A stretch of 64,000 bases of DNA from Cellvibrionaceae bacterium (GTDB lineage Bacteria > Pseudomonadota > Gammaproteobacteria > Pseudomonadales > Cellvibrionaceae), in NCBI GenBank assembly GCA_024707385.1, contig JANPZW010000013.1:1001465-1065464 (forward strand), read 5' to 3'. Within the stretch, counting starts at the first letter, position 1. Each line of letters begins with the position of its first letter. The notes beneath the pieces were generated by a model that was given only the letters and a program-made list of their open reading frames with translations, made no database searches and was not told the origin of the DNA. Made by a program: the position numbers and the translations under genes. Below are positions 28,557 through 38,230 of this stretch, one piece after another.

Positions 28557-28595
28557 AGAAAAACCCCCTTGGTTTGCACCAAGGGGGTTTTTTAT
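28557..28595. terminator. Bidirectional terminator between CBM48 protein and GH6 gene
   Basis: AAACCCCCTTGG / CCAAGGGGGTTT, a perfect 12-bp stem with a TTTGCA loop, A-rich before and TTTATT after. It serves the plus-strand CBM48 gene and the convergent GH6 gene. Confidence 0.88.
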
Positions 28596-28616
28596 TGGAC
28601 CGATTACTAAGTGGTC

Positions 28617-30501
28617 TTAGTAGTCGCTTGAACCCAATGCTGGGTAAGCGTTCTCGATCAGCATGATGAACTGCTTGTGGAACCAGCCACCCGCGTGCGG
28701 AGACAGAGCGGGAACCACATCTACTGTTTTATCGCCGTCACGAACGCCGCCGGGGGTACACATGGTATCCAGTGTCTTACCTGCGTATTTCGGATCAGCT
28801 GCGCTGTCAACGACGGCTTTATCGACCGCGTCAAGAGCGTTGTAAGCGGCAGAACCCTGCGGGTATTTACTTACGTCAAAGGAAATGCCGTCTGCTTCAC
28901 CCGGTGGCTTCATCCAGAAGAACGCGTGCAGGTGTGACTTAGCAGGAATTGGCGATGCTTTTGGCACTTCACCCACACCCGCTTTATTCACGTTACACCA
29001 GTGACCGCGATGCGCACGTCTGTCGACCCGCTTGGAGCTGTCGGTACCTTTGGTGCCAGTGCCGGGTTTTGGACGGTTAGCCTGACCCCAGCCGTTACGG
29101 GCGGTGTCGATAATGAAGCCGGGCTCCCAACCAGACTGTACTGAACGGAAGCGAGCACTGAAGGCGTCGATAAAGCTCAGTTCGTCAACGGCCTTGTTCC
29201 ATTCGTACCAGTCGCTCAGAGCCATACGGTCAGCTTCGGCATTGGAGATCAGCGGCTCTTCTACTGGTGTGTAACCAGAAGTATTAGAGGCGAAACCTTT
29301 TACTTTACGGAAACCGTCGACGCCATCGGTGTTAGCACCTTTAATCAGTGCTTGGTAACCGGCAACCGCACGCTTGAGGTTACTGTCATTGCTCATGGCA
29401 TCATCCCAGCCCAACCAGCCTGCGTGGCCGATGTCCAGGTAGGTGTACACGTTGTTGCTCGTGCCGCCCGCGGTGCCCGCAGTGTAAAGCTCTTCGATGG
29501 CGATCTGCAGACCGCGACCGTAAACACCCAGACCAGCGGCCAAGCCAGGAGAGGTGTAGGTCAACAGGGTGTCACAGTAAGTGACGCCGTTGGCGGTGGT
29601 CAGCTCAGGCCATACCAGAGAAGGACCGTCTGGGTTCAACTCGGTATTGGTGATCATGTTGGGATAAGAATCCGGCTCCAGCAGGGCCACGATACGCAGG
29701 TCTTTGTACTCGGGCTTTTTGTTGAAAGCACTGGTAATGACGCGCAGGTAATCGTTGCGATACTTGTCCATACCGCCCAGAGTTGGGTTGGTATCTTTCG
29801 GTTTGCCGATTTCATACAGCTGGCCGTTAGAGGCGAAGGCAGCGCAATCGCGGTCAGGCAAGTTGTAGATGATGACTACGATAGTCATCGGCGATTTTCG
29901 ACCGTCGCGGGCTTCAAAGAATTTCTGCTGCGCTACGGCTGCGTCCAAGTGACCTTCCAAAGAACGTCGTCCGGCGGCGGGATCACCATAGATGGTCGCA
30001 ATAGAGTCCATCCAAACGGCGCTAGGCTGACGCTGAATGTATTTGATCTTGTTAACCAGAGCTGTGTCGTTTTTAACGACTTCCAGTGAATAATCCATCA
30101 TGGTGCTGATGTCGGGACTCAGATAGAAGTAAGAGTCCACAAATGGGTTGCCGGTAGTTTGCAACGCGGCGCCGGGCGTACCTTTGGCTTGCTCAGTCAG
30201 AGGGATGGTGCCGTCGTAAGTAGCTGGATCGACCACCGCAACATCTGAATTGCCCAATCCGCTGGAGCTGCTGGAAGAACTGGAAGAAGATGAGCTGCTA
30301 GAGGAGCTGGATGAGCTGCTTACACCGGATGAGCTGGATGAGGAGCTGGAAGATGATGAAGATGAGCTGGAGGAGCTGGTCACATCACCGGATGATGAGT
30401 TATCGCCCCCCGCCACAAGCGGACAGAATGGCTACAGAACTTGCCAACAGCGTTGTGGCAACGATCCTGTAGCTGAGACACCTCAGGTTTTTGGATAGCA
30501 T
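28617..30501 (-). CDS. GH6 cellulase (cellobiohydrolase/endoglucanase) lipoprotein with poly-Ser linker (N-terminus frame-repaired)
   Basis: The catalytic part is glycoside hydrolase family 6: YNLPDRDCAAFASNG with the general-acid Asp region, YLDIGHAGWLGWDDAM, the loop before GFASNTSGYTPVEEPL, and GWGQANRPKPGTGTKG then HAFFWMKPPGEADG. GH6 enzymes hydrolyse cellulose with inversion. Before it lies a ~45-residue serine-rich linker. The unrepaired frame only opens at 30416. The ATG at 30501, with GGAG upstream, encodes a lipoprotein signal peptide (TTLLASSVAILSAC, Cys 29) and then hits a stop. Removing one C of the C6 run at 30406-30411 joins Cys-Gly-Gly-Gly-Asp-Asn to the linker. The enzyme would thus be anchored to the outer membrane. 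No carbohydrate-binding module is seen. The linker style is typical of Cellvibrio. Confidence 0.9.
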
Positions 30502-30950
30502 GGTTTTCTCCGTTGCGGATCAAGTGAGAATCCGACTGACTGATTGTTATGTCTTAATTTATATCGCCCAATTTTTTATCTTGGAAACCTAAGGCTGGTC
30601 ACGCTGACTGGATCAACAGTCCGCCCGATGTTTCACAGACGCATTTTACCTACTCGCTTTTGCGGTTCTGCCGTTGGGATCACAGATTTTGGAATAAGAT
30701 CGAATCGACCATTAGATATCGCGCACGTTTTCCTGCTTTTTTATGGCGCTAGTGATGGATTGCTGAATTTTTTTGTGACGCTGTGCCGATATTGTTGTGA
30801 TGAAAAATGCATTTTTCTTTCTGTCGTCGCGTGAGAAGAAAAATCGCGTCGGCCGGCAGGGATTGGTTTGGAGGGTTATTGCTGTTTTGACAAACCATTA
30901 TTCGTGAACCGATACGGGATAATTCGGCGCCGTGTTTTGCTTCAGCCCAT
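30502..30950. other. Upstream region of the GH6 gene
   Basis: About 450 bp, AT-rich, between the GH6 start and the terminator of the GH5 gene. It should contain the GH6 promoter on the minus strand. A TTGACA at 30887-30892 points the wrong way and lacks a good -10. No gene is seen. Confidence 0.4.
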
Positions 30951-30986
30951 AAAAAAAGGCGGCTGAATTTATATCCAGCCGCCTTT
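30951..30986 (-). terminator. Rho-independent terminator of the GH5 gene
   Basis: On the minus strand GGCGGCTG, a 10-base loop, then CAGCCGCC followed by seven T. It lies ~20 bp after the GH5 stop codon. Confidence 0.9.
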
Positions 30987-31008
30987 CAGGTCATTGCTTA
31001 GCGTGGTA

Positions 31009-32700
31009 TTACCACATCATGATCTGGCTCTTCACGTACTGACCGGATGGAGTCAGGTCACCGTCGCTCCAACCGCCGTTTTCGCCATTCGTGCCCGGCT
31101 TCAGGATGGACGCTCCCTCCAACTTGTCGCTGACGGACCAGTTGGCGTGACTGATGTTGTTGTCATAAAGGAATTCCATCCAGGCGTCGGATTCTGCGAC
31201 ATCCATAGCGCCGTCGCCGCTCGCACTGACTGTGCCCCACTCTGTAACGAACAGCGGGATACCGTTGCGCAGCGCGGTGCGGGCGCGGGCGCGCTCCTGC
31301 TCTTTATGGCTGGCGGCGTAGAAGTGCAAGGTGTAGGCGATGTTGACGCCGGCGATCGGATCTTCCGAGGCTTCATCGACAAACTGTGAATAGAACGGTG
31401 TGCCGACGATGATCAGGTTGTCGGGGTCTATGGCGCGGATAGCCGCGATCACATCCACCGCATAAGCCTTGATGGTTGCCCAGCTGGTTTTGTTGTCCCA
31501 GCCGCAGATAGTGGCGCTGGTGGGGCAGTCCGGCTCATTGTAGATCTCATAGATCACATTGTTGCGATTGCCATAGGTGCGCGCCATTTCCTGGAAGAAA
31601 GCGATGGCTTGTGGCTTCTGATCTTCGGCGTTGTGGCTGTGCCAATCGATGATCACATACATGTCGTTGGCAATTGCCGCATCCACGATGGTCTTCACGC
31701 GATTGACGTTGTTGGTAGGATCGGTCAGATAGCCGTCGGCGGTATCAACGCCCATGGCGGCCCGCACTAAACGAGCATTCCAGTCGCGCTTCAGGGTTTG
31801 GACGACGCCAGGGGTGTAGAACTTGCCGCCATCCTCGACGAAGCTGGACCAGAACAGGCTCATGCCGGCGATGCTGCCGGGCTGTCCGCCAAACAGAACC
31901 TGGTTGCCACGAGTGGTGATGGCGGGCGTGCCGACAATGTTGTCACTGCCGCTGCCAACCGATCCTGTGGGAGTTTTGGCCGGGTTGCCGCACTGGGCTC
32001 CGGGGTAGACGCCGATGTCGTCGAGGAAGACATCAACATCGGAAAGACCCAAATTGAAGGTGAGGCGCGCCGAGGTGTCGGTGACGCTGGCGGTGAAGGT
32101 GTGTTTGTGAGCCTGATAGGTGGTGGAGAGCACCGGATTGTAGGCACCCTCGGTAATCACGCTGTCGTAACCGGGTGTACCGCCCTGGTCAATGTTGACG
32201 CCGATGGTGCGGCTGGCTTCGCCTTTAGCGCTGAAGCAGATGGAGTACTGCTGCCCCTGGGTGACGGAGATGGCGTGAATCAACTGCACATGCCAGTCCA
32301 TGCTAGTCACGGAGCTGATAGTGGCTTTGATTTCATTGTTCCAGGAGAACACCGCACTGCCGGGAGTGGACACACTGCCGATGTACTGGCCTTGGCCTTT
32401 TGCCAGGGTTCCATCAGTTTCCAACAAGTTGCCTATGTCCGAACCGCCCGAGCTGCTGGACGAGCTGGAGGATGATGAGCTTGAGCTGGACGAACTGGAC
32501 GATGAGGAGCTGGACGAGCTGCTGCTGGACGATGAGCTCGACGAAGAGCTGCTCGATGAAGAACTAGAAGAGCTGGATGAAGAGCTTGTGCCACCGGATG
32601 AGTTGGTGCCGCCGCAAGCAGCCAGAATAAGTGTGAGCGCCCCTGCGCCGATCAGCTTTGGCAAGCTTCGCTGCTGCATGTTGCTGAGATCGAAAATCAT
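31009..32700 (-). CDS. GH5 endoglucanase lipoprotein with poly-Ser linker and CBM-like module
   Basis: About 563 residues from ATG 32700. Signal peptide with lipobox LAAC (Cys 29), then roughly 55 residues of nearly pure serine, then a ~150-residue beta-sandwich (SMDWHVQLIHAISVTQGQQY, VDVFLDDIGVYPG) resembling a CBM4/9-type module. The GH5 domain follows: VIIDWHSHNAEDQ, the acid/base Glu in VIYEIYNEPDCP, TLHFYAASH, and the nucleophile Glu in IPLFVTEWGTVS. This is the arrangement of subfamily 2 endoglucanases that cut internal beta-1,4-glucan bonds. The frame is open to 32844, but the start chosen has GGGGAAG upstream and gives a proper signal peptide. With the GH6 protein it forms a surface-anchored cellulase pair. 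Confidence 0.93.
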   Translation of the reverse strand: MIFDLSNMQQRSLPKLIGAGALTLILAACGGTNSSGGTSSSSSSSSSSSSSSSSSSSSSSSSSSSSSSSSSSSSSSSSSSSSSSGGSDIGNLLETDGTLAKGQGQYIGSVSTPGSAVFSWNNEIKATISSVTSMDWHVQLIHAISVTQGQQYSICFSAKGEASRTIGVNIDQGGTPGYDSVITEGAYNPVLSTTYQAHKHTFTASVTDTSARLTFNLGLSDVDVFLDDIGVYPGAQCGNPAKTPTGSVGSGSDNIVGTPAITTRGNQVLFGGQPGSIAGMSLFWSSFVEDGGKFYTPGVVQTLKRDWNARLVRAAMGVDTADGYLTDPTNNVNRVKTIVDAAIANDMYVIIDWHSHNAEDQKPQAIAFFQEMARTYGNRNNVIYEIYNEPDCPTSATICGWDNKTSWATIKAYAVDVIAAIRAIDPDNLIIVGTPFYSQFVDEASEDPIAGVNIAYTLHFYAASHKEQERARARTALRNGIPLFVTEWGTVSASGDGAMDVAESDAWMEFLYDNNISHANWSVSDKLEGASILKPGTNGENGGWSDGDLTPSGQYVKSQIMMW

Positions 32701-32903
32701 AATCTTCCCCGCGATTGTTAAATTGTCTATGACCATATGACGGGCGGCGACTATACAGGAGATTGCGGGGCTTTTCGCTGTGGACCCTATTATCAAGGCG
32801 TAGAAGTGCGAACTGGCATATGAATTTTTAGACAATAGCGCCAATAAACGACTCGGGCTGACACAAAGTGAGCGGGCGGTTGAAATAGCCGCCCGCTACC
32901 TTC

Positions 32904-34301
32904 TTAACGCTCTGCCAATTCCTGGCGGGCAGTCGCAATTGCTTTGCGCACTTGCTCCGGGGCTGTGCCGCCGATGTGGTTGCGAGCGGCGACGGAACCT
33001 TCCAGGGTCAGTACCTTGAACACATCCTCTTCTATGCTGCCGCCAAATTGCTGCAGTTCCGCGAGGGACATTTCCGATAGATCCTTGCCAGTCTTGACGC
33101 CATGGCCCACCGCCTTGCCGACGATTTCATGGGCGTCGCGGAAAGGAGTGCCGCGGCGCACCAGGTAGTCGGCCAGGTCGGTGGCGGTGGCGAAGCCGCG
33201 TTTGGCCGCTTCGCGCATCACTTCGCGTTTGGGTTCCAGGGCTGGGACCATATCGGCGAAGGCGCGCAGGCAGTCGCGCACCGTATCAACCGCGTCGAAC
33301 AGCGGTTCTTTGTCTTCCTGATTGTCCTTGTTGTAGGCCAGCGGCTGCGACTTCATCAGCGTGAGCAGGGCGATCAGGTGGCCGTTGACGCGGCCAGTTT
33401 TGCCGCGCACCAGTTCCGGTACATCCGGGTTTTTCTTCTGCGGCATGATGGAAGAGCCGGTGCAGAAGCGGTCGGGCAGGTTGATGAAGTTGAATTGTGA
33501 GGAAGTCCAGAGGATCAGCTCTTCGCTGGCGCGGGACAGGTGGGTCAGCAGTATGGCGGCGAAGCTGCAGAATTCGATGGCGAAATCGCGATCGCTCACC
33601 GAGTCCAGCGAATTGCGGGTCGGCTGGTAAAAGCCGAGCTGGCTGGCGGTCATGTCCCGGTCAATGGGATAGGTAGTGCCGGCCAGGGCGGCCGAGCCGA
33701 GGGGGCATTGATTGAGGCGGCGGCGGCAGTCCATCAAGCGGCTGTAATCGCGGTTGAGCATCTCGTACCACGCCAGCAGATGGTGGCCGAAGGTGACCGG
33801 CTGTGCGGTCTGCAAATGGGTAAAGCCCGGCATGATGGTGTCCGCTTCGCGCTCGGCCAGACCGACGATGCCCTCTTGCAGGCGGGTGAGTTCTTTGGCG
33901 ATCACGTCGATCTCATCGCGCAGATACAGGCGCACATCGGTGGCCACCTGATCGTTGCGCGAGCGGCCAGTGTGGAGTTTTTTGCCGGCGATGCCGATCT
34001 TCTGGGTCAGCGCGGATTCGATGTTCATATGGACATCTTCCAGCTCTACCGACCACGGGAATTCACCCTTGTCGATTTGCGCTTCAATTTCTTTCAAGCC
34101 GGTTTGAATCGCGTTTTTTTCCGCGTCGCTGAGAACGCCCACGCGGCAGAGCATTTCCGCGTGGGCGATGGAGCCGCGGATGTCCTGTCGGTAGAGGCGT
34201 TTGTCGAAATCGACGGATGCGGTGAAGCGCTGGACGAACGCATCTGTGGCTTCACTGAAGCGGCCGCCCCAAAGCGTGCTGGTGGTATCGTTCTGGCTCA
34301 T
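32904..34301 (-). CDS. argH: Argininosuccinate lyase
   Basis: 465 residues from ATG 34301 with GGAG upstream; typical length. It cleaves argininosuccinate to arginine and fumarate in the cytoplasm. Motifs are LWGGRF at the start, HTGRSRNDQVATD, GFTHLQTAQPVTFG, and the fumarase/aspartase signature GSSIMPQKKNPDVPELVRG with the catalytic Ser. The gene is divergent from algZ. argH next to algZ/fimS and algR is the order known in Pseudomonas. A GC-rich 9-bp hairpin without a T-tract (32871-32897) follows the stop. Confidence 0.95.
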   Translation of the reverse strand: MSQNDTTSTLWGGRFSEATDAFVQRFTASVDFDKRLYRQDIRGSIAHAEMLCRVGVLSDAEKNAIQTGLKEIEAQIDKGEFPWSVELEDVHMNIESALTQKIGIAGKKLHTGRSRNDQVATDVRLYLRDEIDVIAKELTRLQEGIVGLAEREADTIMPGFTHLQTAQPVTFGHHLLAWYEMLNRDYSRLMDCRRRLNQCPLGSAALAGTTYPIDRDMTASQLGFYQPTRNSLDSVSDRDFAIEFCSFAAILLTHLSRASEELILWTSSQFNFINLPDRFCTGSSIMPQKKNPDVPELVRGKTGRVNGHLIALLTLMKSQPLAYNKDNQEDKEPLFDAVDTVRDCLRAFADMVPALEPKREVMREAAKRGFATATDLADYLVRRGTPFRDAHEIVGKAVGHGVKTGKDLSEMSLAELQQFGGSIEEDVFKVLTLEGSVAARNHIGGTAPEQVRKAIATARQELAER

Positions 34302-34371
34302 GTCGGGCTCCTCTGCCGCGTCTAAACTTGGTGCATAGGCGTCCGGTGGGGTTGCTACACTGCCGGGCCGC

Positions 34372-35454
34372 GTGGAAAAGTGGCGGATTATAAACAAAGC
34401 CAGAATTCATCGGGGGGATTCCATCAGCTCAGGCGGACGCAATTTCAAGGGCGATTTTCTGCCCAATCTCTGTACCGTGCAGGCGGTCTTCCATCTCATT
34501 CTGGTGGGAGAGCTGCTCGCCATTGCCTTGACGGTGGCCCTGAGCGGCGTGCTCGACTTCAGCTGGAACCGCCTAGGCGTCCTGTCGATGCTGATTCAGT
34601 GGATCGTGCTGGCCAGCGCCGCCTGTCTCTGCCCGCTGCGGCCGTGGTTCCGGCGCCGCCATCCGATGGTGGCGGGCCTGGTGAGCTATGTGCTGGTGCT
34701 GTGCATCACCATGCTGTTTTCTTACGTAGGCACTTTTCTGCAGGCGCCGTCTCCTGAAGTCAATTGGGATCAGCTGCTCACCAATCTGATGTTGGCGGCG
34801 GTCTTCGCCGGCATCGTTTTGCGCTACTTTTATCTGCAGCAACAACTGCGCAACCAGCAGCAGGCGGAGTTGACTGCCCGCATCCAGGCGCTGCAGGCGC
34901 GCATCAGGCCCCATTTTCTTTTCAATAGCATGAACAGCATTGCGAGCCTGATCGACTTTGATCCGGCAGCGGCGGAAAAAATGGTGGTGGATTTGTCCGA
35001 GCTGTTTCGCGCGTCGCTGAGTGATCCGGGTTTGATTCCGCTGGAGCGCGAGCTGGAGCTGTGCCGCCGCTTTGTCGCCATTGAGCAGATGCGCATCGGC
35101 GAGCGCCTGCAGGTCAGTTGGGATGTGGATGCGATGCCTGAAGCCATGGTGCCGAGCCTGCTGTTGCAGCCGCTGATCGAGAATGCGATTTATCACGGGA
35201 TTCAGCCGCTGCTGGAAGGCGGTACGGTCGCAGTTGCGGTAAAAGCTGCGGGTACCCAATGTCAGATCCGTGTGCGCAATCCGGTTGGTGATAAACGCCA
35301 GGCGAGTAATCGCGGCAATGGTTTGGCGCTGGATAACATTCGCCATCGTCTGGATGCGCATTACGGTGCAAAAGGCAGTCTAACTGTCGACGCAGGCGCC
35401 ACCCACTATGAAGTCACGGTGATTTTTCCCCGTGTGCCGCCAGCGGTGACCTGA
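34372..35454 (+). CDS. algZ: AlgZ/FimS-type membrane sensor histidine kinase (LytS-like)
   Basis: About 360 residues. Four hydrophobic helices (from FHLILVGELLAIALTVALSG to LTNLMLAAVFAGIVLRYF) are followed by the His_kinase domain of the LytS/AlgZ type: QALQARIRPHFLFNSMNSIA with the His, and a truncated ATPase with LLLQPLIENAIYHGIQP and GNGLALDNIRHRL. It probably partners the AlgR-like regulator 150 bp downstream. The start is doubtful: the in-frame GTG at 34372 has no ribosome site and gives an unusual N-terminus. Removing one G of the G6 run at 34412-34417 would connect the GTG at 34380 (MADYKQSQNSSG...) to the same body. The family start normally lies just before FLPNLC. Confidence 0.88.
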   Translation: MEKWRIINKARIHRGDSISSGGRNFKGDFLPNLCTVQAVFHLILVGELLAIALTVALSGVLDFSWNRLGVLSMLIQWIVLASAACLCPLRPWFRRRHPMVAGLVSYVLVLCITMLFSYVGTFLQAPSPEVNWDQLLTNLMLAAVFAGIVLRYFYLQQQLRNQQQAELTARIQALQARIRPHFLFNSMNSIASLIDFDPAAAEKMVVDLSELFRASLSDPGLIPLERELELCRRFVAIEQMRIGERLQVSWDVDAMPEAMVPSLLLQPLIENAIYHGIQPLLEGGTVAVAVKAAGTQCQIRVRNPVGDKRQASNRGNGLALDNIRHRLDAHYGAKGSLTVDAGATHYEVTVIFPRVPPAVT

Positions 35455-35603
35455 GGTTGCTGGCCGCCCCCGCCTTTCGCGCAGCTGCTTTGGCCTACAC
35501 TTAAAACGCAGGATCCAACGGCACGAACCCAAAAAACAACAATGGCTTACGGGACGGCACCGCAGAGGCGGACCAGCCCGCATAATTTGGAACTTGATGT
35601 GTG

Positions 35604-36338
35604 ATGCATGTATTAGTCGTGGATGATGAAGCGTTGGCCCGCCAAAGGTCCATGCGCATGATCGAAAACATTGACGGTTACGATGTGGTGGGAGAAGCCG
35701 CCAATGGTGAGGCAGCTCTCAAGGCGATTCAGAACCTGGATCCCGACATAGTGCTGTTGGATATCCGTATGCCTGGCGAGGACGGCCTAGTCACGGCCAA
35801 GAAAATCGCCCAATTAAATGATCCACCGGCGGTGATTTTCTGCACCGCCTACAACGAATATGCGGTGGAGGCTTTTGAAACTCTCGCAGTGGGCTATCTG
35901 CTCAAACCCCTGCAGAAAGAACAGTTGTCAGCCGCGCTGGAAAAGGCGCGCAAGTTCAGCAAATTGCAAAAAGCCGCGCAAAACCAGAGCGGCGATCGCA
36001 GTGAGCGCCGCCGCAATATCGCCGCCAAAACCCGCCGCGGTGTGGAGTTGGTGCCGATCGAAGAGATTTATTGTTTTATCGCCGATCAGAAGTACGTCAC
36101 CATCATGCACGGCGGTGGCGAGACGCTGATCGACGACACGCTGAAAGAACTGGAAGAGGAATTCGAAAGCGTTTTTGTACGGGTTCACCGCAATGCGTTG
36201 GTGGCCATCAACGAAATCGAAAAGCTGGAACGCATGCCCACGGGGCAATATGAATTGCAATTAAAAACCACTCAATATCGCCCGGTGGTCAGCCGCCGTC
36301 ACGTCGCCTCCGTGCGCGAACTGCTCTCCAATCTCTAA
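35604..36338 (+). CDS. algR: AlgR-type LytTR response regulator
   Basis: 244 residues: a receiver (LVVDDEALARQRSMRMIEN, VLLDIRMPGEDGL with phospho-Asp, FCTAYNEYAVEAFE) and a LytTR DNA-binding domain (GVELVPIEEIYCFIADQKYV, FVRVHRNALVAINEIEKLE). AlgR controls alginate and type IV pilus functions in Pseudomonas; the target here is unknown. Start at ATG 35604 (GTG at 35601 also in frame), with GGAA at 35589-35592. It follows algZ on the same strand, and an inverted-repeat terminator comes next. Confidence 0.93.
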   Translation: MHVLVVDDEALARQRSMRMIENIDGYDVVGEAANGEAALKAIQNLDPDIVLLDIRMPGEDGLVTAKKIAQLNDPPAVIFCTAYNEYAVEAFETLAVGYLLKPLQKEQLSAALEKARKFSKLQKAAQNQSGDRSERRRNIAAKTRRGVELVPIEEIYCFIADQKYVTIMHGGGETLIDDTLKELEEEFESVFVRVHRNALVAINEIEKLERMPTGQYELQLKTTQYRPVVSRRHVASVRELLSNL

Positions 36339-36356
36339 TTAATTGCTTATTGTCAC

Positions 36357-36380
36357 ACTCTGCCGCGCAGGCGGCAGAGT
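36357..36380. terminator. Hairpin between convergent algR and thioesterase genes
   Basis: ACTCTGCCGC / GCGGCAGAGT, a perfect 10-bp stem with a GCAG loop, followed on the plus strand by TGCCTTTCCC. The T-tract is weak, but the position between convergent genes fits termination. Confidence 0.6.
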
Positions 36381-36410
36381 TGCCTTTCCCTTGATTTATT
36401 TTCGAGCCAT

Positions 36411-36800
36411 TTATTTATTTACAGGACGGGTGCGGCCAGTGTCGTCGATGGCGACGTAAACAAACTCGCCCTCGGTCACTTTCTGCTGCGTGCGGTCGTA
36501 ATGTTTCACCCAGACTTCCACTCGTGTCTTGATGGAGGAGCGGCCGATTTCAAGGATGTCGCAATAACAACTCACCGTAGCCCCAACCGGCACCGGGCGT
36601 AAAAAGGCCATGCTGCCCACCGCCACTGTGGTCACCCGGCCTTTGGCCACTTCGCGCGCCACTATGGCGCCGGCCAGATCCATCTGGGCCATCAACCAGC
36701 CGCCAAATACATCGCCATTGGAGTTGGTGTCTTTGGGCATGGCCAGAGTCTGCAGTGCCAACTCGCCTGAGGGAACGGGATCTTCGTCGATTTTCGCCAT
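36411..36800 (-). CDS. yciA: YciA-like hotdog acyl-CoA thioesterase
   Basis: A 129-residue hotdog-fold thioesterase. Motifs are LALQTLAMPKDTNSNGDVFG (with the catalytic Asp and Asn-Gly region), GWLMAQMDLAGAIVAREVAK and VGSMAFLRPVPVGATVSCYC. The family hydrolyses short- to long-chain acyl-CoA in the cytoplasm. The start at 36800 with AAGG upstream gives the usual family length. An ATG at 36863 overlapping the TRAP permease stop (ATGA) is the alternative and would add 21 poorly conserved residues. It is probably cotranscribed with the TRAP genes. Confidence 0.9.
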   Translation of the reverse strand: MAKIDEDPVPSGELALQTLAMPKDTNSNGDVFGGWLMAQMDLAGAIVAREVAKGRVTTVAVGSMAFLRPVPVGATVSCYCDILEIGRSSIKTRVEVWVKHYDRTQQKVTEGEFVYVAIDDTGRTRPVNK

Positions 36801-36859
36801 ATGGATAACCTTGTTCTTCGCGAGTTTTTGGGAATTGTAGTGGGTTTCTTTATACATGC

Positions 36860-38230
36860 TCATTGTTTCGTTAATACGCTCGGCAACCAGGTGACCAGTT
36901 CCGGCCACGCCGCCACCAGCGTCAGCACAAGCAGCTGCATCACGATAAAAGGCACCACGCCGCGGTAAAGCGTGCGGGTGGCGATTTCATCCGGCGCCAC
37001 TCCGCGCAGATAAAAGAGCGCGAAGCCGAAAGGTGGTGTCAGAAATGAGGTCTGCAGATTGAGAGCAATCATTATGCCGAGCCATATGGGGTCGATACCC
37101 ATGGCCAGCAGAATCGGCGCCACCAGGGGCACCACGACAAAGGTGATTTCGATAAAGTCGAGGATAAATCCCAGCAAAAAAATAACGGCCATCACCACAA
37201 ACAGGGCGGTGTAAACACCTCCCGGCAGATGGTGGAAGAAGGTTTCGATCATGGCCTCGCCACCCAGGCCGCGGAACACCAGTGAGAACACCGATGCCGC
37301 CAGCAGGATAGTGAACACCATGGCGGTGATTTTGGCGGTGTCCTGCGCAATTCCCTTGAGTTTCTCAAGACAGAGCTGACGTTTGGCCAGGGCCAGCAGC
37401 GTCGCGGCGGTCGCCCCCACACCCGCCGCCTCCGTCGGTGTGGCCATGCCGCTGATGATCGAGCCCAGAACCACCAGGATCAGCAGTACCGGCGGCAGCA
37501 CGCTGATGCAGAGGAGCTTCAGGTCGAGAGGAGCAGTGTCAGTGGACGGCGGGACCTGAGACGGTTGGAAGAACCCTTTCGCCAGGATATACAGCAGGTA
37601 GATCAGCACCAGCAGCATGCCCGGAACTATGGCGCCGATAAACAGATCTCCCACCGAGAGCGGCGCCGCGTTGAAGATGCCTTTGGCCAGCTGGGCCTGC
37701 TGATAGGAGCTGGAGAGTATGTCGCCGAGCAGGACCAGGGCGATAGAGGGTGGGATGATCTGGCCCAAGGTGCCGGTGGCGCAGATCAGCCCGGTGGATA
37801 ATTCCGGTGAATAGCCGCGCCGCAACATGGTGGGCAGGGATAACAGGCCCATGGTCACCACGGTAGCGCCGACGATACCGGTGCTCGCCGCCAGCAAGGT
37901 GCCCACCAGAATCACGGAAATCGCCAGTCCGCCTGGCAATCTGCCGCACGCCTTGGTCATGTTTTCCAGCAGATCCTCCGCCAGTTTCGAGCGCTCCAGC
38001 ATCACACCCATAAACACAAACAAGGGCACGGCGATGAGCGTGCCGTTGGTCATGATGCCGAAGACCCGATCCGGATAGGCGAAGAGCAACTGGGCGTCGA
38101 AATGCCCGGTGAGTATGCCGATGCCGGCGCACCAAAGTGCGACACCGGCGAGGGTAAACGCCACCGGATAACCGAGCATCAGAGCGGCGCAGACCGCCAG
38201 GAACATCAACAGCGGCAGCAACTCACTCAT
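36860..38230 (-). CDS. dctM: TRAP transporter large permease (DctM)
   Basis: 456 residues with about 12 membrane helices. Typical DctM segments are MLGYPVAFTLAGVALWCAG, TNGTLIAVPLFVFMGVMLER, GTLGQIIPPSIALVLLGDI, SIISGMATPTEAAGVGATAA and LNLQTSFLTPPFGFALFYLR. It forms the transport channel of a sodium-driven TRAP system with the small subunit upstream, which it overlaps by 8 bases. No DctP binding protein gene is in the neighbourhood, so substrate recognition must be supplied from elsewhere. The substrate cannot be inferred. Confidence 0.93.
   Translation of the reverse strand: MSELLPLLMFLAVCAALMLGYPVAFTLAGVALWCAGIGILTGHFDAQLLFAYPDRVFGIMTNGTLIAVPLFVFMGVMLERSKLAEDLLENMTKACGRLPGGLAISVILVGTLLAASTGIVGATVVTMGLLSLPTMLRRGYSPELSTGLICATGTLGQIIPPSIALVLLGDILSSSYQQAQLAKGIFNAAPLSVGDLFIGAIVPGMLLVLIYLLYILAKGFFQPSQVPPSTDTAPLDLKLLCISVLPPVLLILVVLGSIISGMATPTEAAGVGATAATLLALAKRQLCLEKLKGIAQDTAKITAMVFTILLAASVFSLVFRGLGGEAMIETFFHHLPGGVYTALFVVMAVIFLLGFILDFIEITFVVVPLVAPILLAMGIDPIWLGIMIALNLQTSFLTPPFGFALFYLRGVAPDEIATRTLYRGVVPFIVMQLLVLTLVAAWPELVTWLPSVLTKQ

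Noticed and set aside
30250..30498. Glu/Leu-rich plus-strand frame
   Set aside because: It is the complement of the poly-serine linker of the GH6 gene. The frame at 32300-32740 is the same effect over the GH5 linker.
30887..30915. TTGACA as a promoter -35
   Set aside because: It points toward a terminator and away from any plus-strand gene for over 3 kb, and no good -10 lies at 16-18 bp.
30250..32640. Repetitive serine tracts as a possible CRISPR or satellite repeat
   Set aside because: The repeats are irregular Ser codons inside open frames, without fixed-length spacers.
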